Part shown: positions 35,101 to 43,700 of the stretch, in pieces | Layout of the letters: every line of letters starts with the position of its first letter | Position numbering within the stretch: position 1 is the stretch's first letter | From: a virus | DNA: 64,000 bases | Strand: one strand, 5' to 3' | IMG/VR virus record: IMGVR_UViG_3300007708_000003 | Location: 1 to 64,000 of that record | Translations under genes and position numbers: made by a program | Notes under the pieces: generated by a model | Database searches by the model: none | Told to the model about the DNA's origin: nothing | Seen by the model: the letters and a program-made list of their open reading frames with translations, nothing else

Positions 35101-38100
35101 ATCTTCATTAAAAATAGCATTATACTCACCTCTAAGCATATTATACTTTCTACTATCATATGCTTCTTTTAATACTTTTCTTCTGGACCACTCTTTTCTT
35201 ATTCTTTCATACTCTTGTCCAATAACATTTTTAAATGTATCAGTAATCTTTAATCTACCATTTACTTTGATAATACCTTTTGAGTCTGCAAATTGCTCAT
35301 ATAATCCTGATACTAAGAAGTTAGTTGGAGATGTTTCATTCTGACCATACTGACGCATATAAGTATATATAGTGTCACCACTCTCTGTTACTATCTCATC
35401 CCTTTTTAAGAAAGAGTATATGTCAAGTAAGTGCATGTCTCTTTCTTGCAATTTATTATATGATGTTCCACTGATAGGTTTACCATCTACAAATTGTTGA
35501 GTACCACCATATAAGCTTATGTCAAAGTTTTTGATAAATGTATTTAACTTATCATAGTTTCTTTTAGCTAATTCTCTTGCAGCAGTTTGTTCTGCAGTTT
35601 CACCTTTTTTCTTTTTAAAAGCTGTTTCAGGATTAGGTATCATCAACTGAGATAACAATACATTGTCACCATAAAAAGATTCTAAAAAGTTGTTAAACTC
35701 AAAATCATCTTTTACAAAATCTACAAATCCTTCTTCTCTTAATGTTTTAACCATATAGATAAGAGGAGTATATTTTACATATCTGTATATAAGTTTACCC
35801 TCAGCATTTCTTACAACGCTTGGTAATTCTGTTGGATCATATTTTACAATATACTCAGAAGCTTTTCTAAGAATAGAATTGAATGCACCATACTCTTTTG
35901 ATGCATCATCAAATTTCTTATTTAAAACAGCAGGAGCAGGTTTTGCTTTAAGTATATCATAGACATTGTTAAAGAAACTTTTAGTCAAATATTTATCTGA
36001 CTTTATAAAGTTCTCATTTATTTCTAAATGATTTTTTACAGTTTTATTGTATATTGAAACATTTCCACCATTTTCTTTTGTTTCAATGCCTATAAGAGAT
36101 AATCTAACTAATGACTTAGGAACATTTAGTCCTACATCTTTCATTGCAGTATGCAATCTTTCAGTAAGTTCTTTTAATATTTTATCATTATATTTTTTAC
36201 CTGTATCTAATATTAATTTTTGAGTTTTGATTTCTGCTAATATATACACTAACTTTTGTATTTTATCTTGATAATCACTAGATGTATACTCATTATTATA
36301 TTTATACAAGAAGCTATCTACAATATCTTTTTTCTTTTTGTTAATGTCTTCATATAAGATTTTATCTTTTAAAGAAATCTTACCAGCTGCAATATAACTA
36401 TCACCCTGTTCATCTACTTTGTTTTCAAAAGACAAGTTAAATAACGCGTAGTTCATTGCTGTAACATGCAATACTTCAACAAACATATTATATAACTGTT
36501 TGTTTTTTGTTGCCATGTTATTACTATCCAGACCAGATGCTTTTTTAAGATTGTTGTATATGGTCATGATGTCATTACCAGCTTTTACATTACCATCATT
36601 AATCATAATCTCAGCTGCATTAAGCAACTGATCAATAATTTTATCAGGTTTAACATCACTAGTAATTTTTAACAATATTGGAAACAATGTAGCACCATCA
36701 ATAACACGTGGAAGTTTTACACCAATATACTTTTCATGTGGAGCATAGTACATGTTGATAGCTAAGAACTTCTTAATCTGATTTGGTAAAGACTCTAATG
36801 TATTCTTTTGTACAAAATTATCAAAGTCTTCAGTACCATCTTCACCTAGTTCTTCATCTGCAGTATCTTCAACATCTTTAACAACCTCTTGTTCTTGATT
36901 GGCAATGTTTTGCATTGTTTCAGCATCAACGCTTGTATCATCAGCTTCCTCTAATTCAGAAAGCAAGTTGTTCAATGTTACGTATTGTTTTTTAACAGTC
37001 TTACGTAACAAATCATTGGATACTTGACCATTAGTATTATCTAAAACATCTGTTGTTAAACTGTCAACATAGTCATTTGCTTCAGACATGAAGTTATAAT
37101 TTTCATCTCCTGTAAGGTTTATATCAAATACTTCTTTGTTTTGAAGTTTAGCTCCTAGTATAAATCTGTATTGTTTGTATAAATCATTTAACTCCTCAGT
37201 AAGTTCATCTTTACCTTCTTGAGTATTTTCTTGTGCAGTAACAATATTTATATCTAGCACATTGTCTAATAAATGTTTTGTAGCAAGATCAAATTTCTCA
37301 TCAAAAGATAACTTAGTATTGTTATTGTTTAATACTTCATACAACACCATCCCAGTCAATTGATTTGCATGGAATGAGTCAAGTGTGCTATCTTTATACT
37401 CTACTTGATTTGTAATACTATTATTGTATATAACAGGTAGTCCTGGTATTGCTAGATATTTAATATTACCTTCATCTGCAATCTCAGCAACTTGTCTGTT
37501 TGCATACTTACCACGTTGTACATTTCTAAATGTAGAATCTATTACATCAGAGTTTCTGCTAAACATTCTTAATAAGTTGCTTAACATCTTAAAGAATCTT
37601 TCCAATAATGTTTTTGGAGCATTCTCTTTAATCATATAGTTTTGGAAAGCATCAGCTAATATTTCTTCAGCTTGAAGTTCTCTTAATCTTTCTAATGACT
37701 CTGTGTAGTTTCTATCTTCAGCAAATTTATTTAATGCATCTTCAGTAAACATTTTTGCATACTTAGAATTGTTATACACAGATTCTAATAATGCTTGTCT
37801 TTCTCTTGCATTCATCAAGTATTTAAACACTCCGTGGAATGCTTCATGATATGCAGTACCTTTTGCTTTTAAAGTATCATTTAAGTATATAAACTTATCT
37901 TTTATAAAACCAAGTACAGTAGGATTGATTTCTGTTAATGCATTAATATCTTCTATATCTAAAAGATTTAATCCAAACATTGAGTATGTTCTTTGTAACC
38001 ATGCAATCTCACTTGCCCATTCTTGTTCTGACGCAGTATCAAAACCTTCACCTATATCTATAGAAAAATAGTTATGTAAACCACCTGATTTTTTAATAGG

Positions 38101-40683
38101 TTTAGGAGTCACTTTAGGTTGTTCTGCCTCAACTTTTTCTTCTTGCTTTTCAGTATCACGTTGCACTTCTTCTAAAGTAGCATTTACCTTTTCAAAATAA
38201 GGTGTACTCTTAGGAGATATGATGCTAGTCATACTTCTATTTCTGTTAGCTATTTGAATATCATTGATGCCAAAATCACTATCAAGTTGTAGACCAGTAT
38301 ATTTTTTTACTTTGCCTAACTTTAATTTTGTAATTTCATCATTGTTGTCATAATCAAAGAATATAAGATCAGGTCTAAAGTTACCATTAATGGTAAAATC
38401 TTCTCTAAACTTTTTACCAAAGTCTTCACCAAATTGCTCTGGATTTTCTAACTTTTTTACAACAGTATCTTTAATAATATCAATAAATCTTTCTTGTGCG
38501 TCTTTTATATTTTGTCCAGATAAACCTTGACCAAGAAGTTCTTTATAAATACTTTGTATTTCTTTTTCAGGTAGTGCTATATTATATTTACCTCTATTAG
38601 ATTTTATAAAATTATATCTATCATTTGTTGAGTATGGTCTTATTTCTAATACAAAATTACCTGCTGTATCTGTAGAATATTTAAAATCTAATACAGCATT
38701 TCTATCTACTGCAGAATTTCTTAATGGTATTTGATAAAAATTAAAACTAAATTGACGCATATCAGATATTCTATTATTACTTGATAACGTGGCATTTAGC
38801 ACAGAAATAAAATCAGCAAATGTTTTTTGATTATTGTTTGCTGCTTCAATAAGTATAGGTTTGTATCTACCATCAAGACTGCCATCTTTAAATGTAACAA
38901 TAAGTTTTTCTTGTCTTTGATCTGATTCTGTTAAAATACTTTTAGCATATGAATCTATAGAGTTACCTCTGTTTAATATTTCTTTAAAGTATACATTAAG
39001 AGATGTTTGTTTATTTTTAAACAAGACTCTCTCATTATTTGCTAGTACATTCTTTACATCAAATATATTTGTGTCAGCTCTTCTTAGTAATATAAAAGGA
39101 ATGTTTCTTTCTTCAGTGCTTAGTATCTCACCTTCTTCATTAATAGTAACTATTGTTAATGGTACAGATAAATTGTTATCTTCTTCAAGAACATCTGCAA
39201 GTTTTATATTATCATCAACTCTATTACTATAAGAATTGATATCATAGTACCCATGGAACAAACTACTAACATCTGTTATATTATTACTATCTAAACTTTT
39301 AAGTAACTCTTCATTTTCTAAAACAGCTTTCTTAAACATTTGAAATGTTTCATAATTGCTTTTTATCAGTTGCAGTTCATCTAATGATAAAGACTCTGTA
39401 ACAGTGGCTCCTTTTGGCATCTTTGCAAAAGTATTAGATACTAATTCTAAATTCTCTGTATTAGAAAAATCAATTTTTGTAGTTCTATTATTAGAATCTA
39501 AGAATGCATAGTTATCTAATGTGTAGATGTTAAATCTTTTACCATTGTATTCTCCTACTAAAGTAAAAGTATTCTCAGATTTTTTTGGTGAGTACAATGT
39601 AGATACAACAGCACTGCTATTTCTTTGAAGTTCAGCTACTTGCTGTGCAAATTCAAAAGTTTCATGGTTTCTATTTGCAAGTTGTGCATACTCTGGAGCA
39701 GCTACTGCAATATTTTTAAACTCTGTAATTCTTTCATCTGTAGTTTCACTAATTGGCACAGCATATATTTTAACTTGACCAACAGCATTTCTTACAGTAT
39801 TTAATCCAACATTAGTATCAATATCTACTATTGTAATGCCTGATAAAATAAGACTTTCATACAGTATAGTTTTTGCATTATCTCCAAGATTTTTTGCAAC
39901 AAGAGGTAATACTAAAAGAGGTCTTTTACTTCTAATATCTGAATCATCTACAACTTCATTTGTAGCAGTGTCTATAAAATAACCTGCTTGATTTCTGATA
40001 CTGTCAACATATCTACCATCTTTTAATTGTAATAGTACTCTATTAGATATCTCATCTCCAAATTCATATTTGTTTAAGTCTATAGAACTTAAATCAATGA
40101 ACTTTGTATCTCTTAAGTGTTTCTTTATTTTAGTATCAAATAAAGCTTTTAATGCTATCTCACTTGGACTACCTTGAATAGCTACTTCATATGCTGCAGT
40201 TATTTCATTTATAGTATCAGTTTTTACATCCTGACTTTTAAAACTGGTAGAACTTAAAAAGTTATCTATGTCAGTAAGAGCACTCATGACAGGATAACTT
40301 AATGTAGTAATAGTATCTTTTACCTTGAATAGTTTTTTAATTTCTGATAAGACATTGGCTTTTGTTATCTTTTTAACTTCAAGATCTTTGTATATGGTTT
40401 TTAATACTGTGCTAATATATTTTTTATCATCTGTATTAATAAAGTCCACTAAACTTACTATAGCATTTGCCTGACCTTTCTGTATTTCACCATTACTAGC
40501 ATCATGTAACTGATCATATATAATAGCAAGATGATGCAAAGTATTTGTTTTTGCATTATCTTTTAAGGGATTGCTTAGTATAAACTTTGCAACATTGTCA
40601 AAGTTTGAATAATATTCTGGATCTTTTTTAAGAAATTGAGAAACTAAATTTTTATACTTGTCAGTATTGCTAGTACAGTTCAT
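29134..40683 (-). CDS. Giant virion RNA polymerase (crAss-like) with zincin domain
   Basis: This 3849-residue protein carries the catalytic DFDID of crAss-like RNA polymerases at 2631-2635 (YLAGSDFDIDTLY). It is preceded by QRVPTEDKRSM...VDFV, which matches the R.PT block before the metal loop of beta'-type subunits. A later conserved block reads GMFADAGNDPIPALLGVN. An upstream zincin site H946-E-A-F-H950 lies in AYHEAFHGVF, with a likely third ligand in AEEILADAFQ. In phage phi14:2 the related protein is in the virion and transcribes early genes after ejection. The linkers are acidic (EDTADEELGEDGTED), and the remaining thousands of residues are unassigned. The length is far above the roughly 2200 residues of phi14:2 gp66, so extra domains are fused. 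Confidence 0.88.
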   Translation of the reverse strand: MNCTSNTDKYKNLVSQFLKKDPEYYSNFDNVAKFILSNPLKDNAKTNTLHHLAIIYDQLHDASNGEIQKGQANAIVSLVDFINTDDKKYISTVLKTIYKDLEVKKITKANVLSEIKKLFKVKDTITTLSYPVMSALTDIDNFLSSTSFKSQDVKTDTINEITAAYEVAIQGSPSEIALKALFDTKIKKHLRDTKFIDLSSIDLNKYEFGDEISNRVLLQLKDGRYVDSIRNQAGYFIDTATNEVVDDSDIRSKRPLLVLPLVAKNLGDNAKTILYESLILSGITIVDIDTNVGLNTVRNAVGQVKIYAVPISETTDERITEFKNIAVAAPEYAQLANRNHETFEFAQQVAELQRNSSAVVSTLYSPKKSENTFTLVGEYNGKRFNIYTLDNYAFLDSNNRTTKIDFSNTENLELVSNTFAKMPKGATVTESLSLDELQLIKSNYETFQMFKKAVLENEELLKSLDSNNITDVSSLFHGYYDINSYSNRVDDNIKLADVLEEDNNLSVPLTIVTINEEGEILSTEERNIPFILLRRADTNIFDVKNVLANNERVLFKNKQTSLNVYFKEILNRGNSIDSYAKSILTESDQRQEKLIVTFKDGSLDGRYKPILIEAANNNQKTFADFISVLNATLSSNNRISDMRQFSFNFYQIPLRNSAVDRNAVLDFKYSTDTAGNFVLEIRPYSTNDRYNFIKSNRGKYNIALPEKEIQSIYKELLGQGLSGQNIKDAQERFIDIIKDTVVKKLENPEQFGEDFGKKFREDFTINGNFRPDLIFFDYDNNDEITKLKLGKVKKYTGLQLDSDFGINDIQIANRNRSMTSIISPKSTPYFEKVNATLEEVQRDTEKQEEKVEAEQPKVTPKPIKKSGGLHNYFSIDIGEGFDTASEQEWASEIAWLQRTYSMFGLNLLDIEDINALTEINPTVLGFIKDKFIYLNDTLKAKGTAYHEAFHGVFKYLMNARERQALLESVYNNSKYAKMFTEDALNKFAEDRNYTESLERLRELQAEEILADAFQNYMIKENAPKTLLERFFKMLSNLLRMFSRNSDVIDSTFRNVQRGKYANRQVAEIADEGNIKYLAIPGLPVIYNNSITNQVEYKDSTLDSFHANQLTGMVLYEVLNNNNTKLSFDEKFDLATKHLLDNVLDINIVTAQENTQEGKDELTEELNDLYKQYRFILGAKLQNKEVFDINLTGDENYNFMSEANDYVDSLTTDVLDNTNGQVSNDLLRKTVKKQYVTLNNLLSELEEADDTSVDAETMQNIANQEQEVVKDVEDTADEELGEDGTEDFDNFVQKNTLESLPNQIKKFLAINMYYAPHEKYIGVKLPRVIDGATLFPILLKITSDVKPDKIIDQLLNAAEIMINDGNVKAGNDIMTIYNNLKKASGLDSNNMATKNKQLYNMFVEVLHVTAMNYALFNLSFENKVDEQGDSYIAAGKISLKDKILYEDINKKKKDIVDSFLYKYNNEYTSSDYQDKIQKLVYILAEIKTQKLILDTGKKYNDKILKELTERLHTAMKDVGLNVPKSLVRLSLIGIETKENGGNVSIYNKTVKNHLEINENFIKSDKYLTKSFFNNVYDILKAKPAPAVLNKKFDDASKEYGAFNSILRKASEYIVKYDPTELPSVVRNAEGKLIYRYVKYTPLIYMVKTLREEGFVDFVKDDFEFNNFLESFYGDNVLLSQLMIPNPETAFKKKKGETAEQTAARELAKRNYDKLNTFIKNFDISLYGGTQQFVDGKPISGTSYNKLQERDMHLLDIYSFLKRDEIVTESGDTIYTYMRQYGQNETSPTNFLVSGLYEQFADSKGIIKVNGRLKITDTFKNVIGQEYERIRKEWSRRKVLKEAYDSRKYNMLRGEYNAIFNEDKTADVEDQKDNSLRAYNFSKLPKYFQNNKSIKQSLINSAKQGVPFNQVNFDELYNDDKTKKFLDTLDDYAYDQFNYAVENYAKQGIIKYVDTAEIVGVNKETNERIFKQDRGRVNITKKITSDFITDDQQIQLGFRLEDLSSLYGKGTGKEAIMTYDEATKTYKPSSAFTSINLEGFLFDKVFNHMHNSLMFNQMFDADEALNVKGAVQLVKRNKRFIIAGNNFKNGFHKVATLNKLQVFLHPEYVEAGQYYSIDQINNDPFTDNATKAILAENFGKKPYMFDVFDGQSYSSIMHQMDGFEAIGKLSPEATDILIAKHYRDITEREFNTLKKDKIIMNPKKTATGSRTVYFKLSEDYIDRNDVSTLIVPSGLTDEQKDEYIANTYDELHQIYSEIYSNRILMQNMRLSNELSGISDIALLNQRLIKEAHKYFKAKKSKKELHVLLNSMELDGVDQVVDPTASKTTTMFPIDFYNEMNQDSEYVNLEIASQLVSNEWKYNQVETSKVKNESKISIQRKLLLPADIVHMREIIGRDFTKEESLQYDALLSALNRYETAMHDSAEAGFNLAKTFLRDKNNNLVVGQIYDIIRENLDAQNAPDSVKDLFKTDAKGEPIINQNIGTIRKMLEYYFFSLYSKATDEKSTGTKFIHASSWGHNVTVDDNNNVIREEVIEADPDLYENNHVRPLGVSVEINSEGVKVYTIEAIVAMPYFASTEEKEYYLEKLNKFFGQRVPTEDKRSMIVVKVVDFVNSAHGNTIILPQLAHYLAGSDFDIDTLYTQMYNTYEDFKGETVLYGDYSQYANEEQGRFLEFMQYKLKDKDLRTLIRSEFDKLSESDDYKMSTAAKNLMKLYGFTEDDFENYLEMSEMDFKAVIQSYNDSYGPLFDAKHELRSGIDALQEKLNKNKNNNVARRQLHSIFTEIKEKQAEIDAVKTAKTELYDKSKRAFEFYRTLLKTEATLKVFSKYNLPTSLNTFNKKPEYRYSVRPVYQNDLLTSAMDILSNEIVFKNLYSNQKASADSFKAVLTNQGVDYNNTANNVPYDHHTIAATIASKSMSQSDGSNLGKAAVMNKTVSFINLYTKPGKRNIKEDAVVFKYNIPIYKEGSIEPVDYELVEHSAYGILDKKGNRVIQKVGDSIGMFADAGNDPIPALLGVNDANSNFILSATALGLDDNLIFNMIRIPEFINATQEVLSSTKAITRGEAIQSLSIYRALNAEIKKLIASDPTAVDVLKAQGVIPRNSGVTNFKINKENIVLEFNPSELDKNKWLNNTLSLEDLGIKVSSLQYIKKTVTKNKKVTTEITGKTITPLSDVQQKIILLQMIKEQGLQSFQLSQIASLINTIKSFKPDFNSFEFMYRNIVELKTKQLFLEDDIVDTIFSKNKLWSVQYEIVSDLQEQASRIFLERSPYFRSITNLFKSSLKDKSIIANTLTSMLSLYKFRTEYPGSRKAADDMHQLMLDMDDDNLRNAFSARYWFTHGLGEELAELKEKDPNNKFLSFLREYKTKNVALTSDNRRITESYIGLTTKSKVAGDLANTIANDAKYLSSAEPLFMSKLFYHELARTGLLYKANSYLQFLDPVYIKNVSKFMNIFTDKLKGDEVKDFGQVIQSFIAAENKEGTYEVLNNIFNTIAILGSEDIVNLKAPGLYFFENNYESQFINEEKMKLKAATPKEAYEDTLRREIKLHLDGVVSGVTFGLSNNYGRPTFKASTRSNILNFDFRKSTDGISDDINKLIAQKFGVKYNYQTLVYEFPAFIKIDNQTFVLESVEESQEFSKPYSSLAENFMDNIETGINTQGYKANYTKLEKNVSYSDTLNPGTLSQEETQVYRNLIATGRRTTNAIKTYVDVLYEEEVFAEDVTKPLTEIVSQSPKEILVRYTPKGKEEQIYAVRGSKIINKDGKEVFKENGVDRYKIFANVAVLQKRAVVVTYDNTKYVVNEKQQILSDKTGKLMQWDSNNGNRIAILKLASDKFAMNNPEGLPSIDRTSETC

Positions 40684-40708
40684 AGTGATTGAAGTGTTTA
40701 TTTATAGA

Positions 40709-43700
40709 TTAGCATCCAGGCTCGTCATGAATGTCATTGATTTCATCAAGTAATGACTGATCACCCTTCTCTACAAATTTACTACTTTTTTTGGAAATAT
40801 CACTCTTTGCTTGATTGTAATCTTCTAAAATAGATTGAATATCATTGTTTTGTATTTCTGTTGGTGCTGTTTCATCTACTGTAATCTTAGCATCTTCTTC
40901 TACTTCAGTTACATCACTCATGTTAAAAAAGTCTTCAAAATCAACAGCGTCTTCTTCATCAAACTCATCTGTTACAACAGCTAATACATTCTTACGCATT
41001 TCTTCTACTGAATCTTTTACAGATGGTATTCTTGAAAACATGCTTAGTAATTCAATAGTACCATTTACTTCTTTATTATATTTATCCATAGCTTCAATAG
41101 CTCTAGACATAAAAGCATTTATTAAATCTTCATCTTCAGTATTCAGATAATCTTTTACAAACTCTCTGTTTTCTTTTTGTATTTCAATTTTGCGTTCTAA
41201 TTGATCTCCAAATATACTATCAAAGTCTACAGCTCCAGACATATCATCTGCCATCTCTGTGTAGTCTTCATCTTTTTTAAGTTTGTTATCTTGTTCTTTC
41301 TGAAACTTAACTTCCTCTTCTTTTTGAATATCCATTTTTCTTTGAACAGGAACTTTATTCATTAAATCTTGTTCTTCAGAAGTAAATTTATTAATAGTTT
41401 TACCATTAGGTTTAACCATCTCTCTTACAAGTTCTTCAGCTTTCTGCATATCTACTGCAGGTTCTACAGGTTTACTTTCTAAAGCTTTATATTTAGTATT
41501 AATTTTATTTATTGCTTCTTCTCTTGTATATCCAAGTATTTTATCTTTTCTATTTTTTAAATCATCTTTAGTAATTTCTTCTGAAACAAATGCTCCTGCC
41601 CAAATTCCTCCATATCTATTAGGAGATAATTGATGTAAATTAGAAATTTCTTTTTCCTTTTCAGTTTCTATATTAGAAACAATAGGAGCTACTTGTGATG
41701 GAGCTGTACTAGCAGGTTGATTAGGTTGACTGTTTACATCAGTAGATGTATTACTGTCTTGTGCTTTAGCTTTATCTAATAATACTTTAAGAGTTAATTC
41801 TTCTGCACCTTTTTTAAATATGGTAGCATTGATTTTATCTACTTCAGCTTGATACTGATCTTTACTAATCTCTTGTTTACCAAATCTTGTTTTAAGAGCT
41901 TTGTATGCAGGATTAAATTCTCTAACCATCTCTAAGGTTTTTATCTTAGATGCGTCAGACATAGATAAAAATTCCTGCACCATTGACTCAGGAGAAATAA
42001 CTTCAACAGATTTTGCTTCTGTATCTTCTTCATCATCTTCAATAACAGGAGTTTTTATAGTTGATGGATCTGGAATATTTTGTACAGTAGTTTCACTAGG
42101 TAGATTGTCAATTTCTGCTTTTAATGTTTCTGCTGCCTCAACACTAAGAGGTTCTTCATTTACTACATCACCTGTAGCAATATCAACAACATCTGCTGTA
42201 CCATCTTCATTTTGTACAACATTAACTTTAGGAGCATATCCTATTATACCTAACTCTTGAATTTTATAATCTATTTGTTCTTTGTATATAGGATCTTCAT
42301 ACAACTTTGCCTCATTAGGTAATAACTCAGTATTATTCATTATCTTTTCAGCAATAATTAATAGTCTGTAGTCATCTAATGATTTCTTTTCTTGTATGTC
42401 ATTCATCTCACCTTCAGTAATGTCTTCATTGTATTGCTGAGGTGTATATTGTTTTATTGCTTTATGTACTTCTAATGATATAATTTTCTCAATCTCATTA
42501 ACATATTTCTTAGCATCTTTATATGCTTCTATTCCTATCTTAGGATCTGTGATAATAATGTTTAATGCAATGTATGCGTCAGATTCTTTTACTCTATCAA
42601 ATATCTGTTGGTATATTTCATTTGCAATTTTAAAATGTTCAACAGGATCTGCAGATACATTTGATGCAATGCCACTACTAACTTTAACAACAGCTTCTTC
42701 TAGATTAGATATTAATGACTCTAAGTTATATTTAAATAAACCTGCCTCTGATCTTTTAACCATAGACATAAATTTATCAGGATCAGATAATACTTCTACA
42801 GCTCTTAAATAGTCTTTAGAATCTTTATCTAATCTAATGTAATCTACAATTTTTTCAAAGCTATCATTAAGAGCACTTTGACCTAACTCTGAATCTAAAC
42901 CTGCTTGTGAATTTTTAAGATTAATAATCTCTCTAAATAATTTAGATATCTTTTTGTTTTTAATATCCCATGTTTTAACTGGTGTCCAAAGTTTTTTACC
43001 ATCTGCATTTTCAACTCTTTGTTTTTTGTTTTGCTCAATACCTGCAAAAACAAAATCTGTATGTTCTACAACACCTGTTACTTCACTACGTTGTTTCCAA
43101 AGTTTTGCCCATTCATTTAATAAGTCAAGTTCTTTCTTAGTACTTTTTAATTGCTTTTCAGTTTGCTTTTTAACATCACCTGTAAGATTACCTTCTTCAA
43201 GTGTAGTGTTAAGTTGTTTTATTTGAGACATCACTGTATCAATTTCATTTGATAAAAATGATGGGTTACTCAATACACGCATTGCATAATCAGAAGACAT
43301 AGAAAGACCAGGAATAGCTGATAAATCTGCAGTAACACCTTTCAACCTTTCAGCTGTCATGTCTGCTTTAATAGCATTCATTGCAATAATAGATATAGCT
43401 TCTTCTTGTGCAGCTCTTGTATGATTTGCAATAGTTCTGTCTATAGTTCCTTCTTGGTATGCTTGAGGATCAACTAATTTATTTTTTACACCTCTTTTCA
43501 TATCTTCAATGATATTAGTGTATTTTTGTAAATCACTTGCTACTTTTTCTGCATACTCTTGTGGAGTATTATAATTTGTATCTGCAATATCTATATTAAA
43601 TTCTTTTTGGAATGCTTCAGCAGTATAATCCTGCCCCATATCTCTAATAGCACTTACAAAACCCTTAATAGTATTTGTTCTATATGCAGCCATAGTTGCT

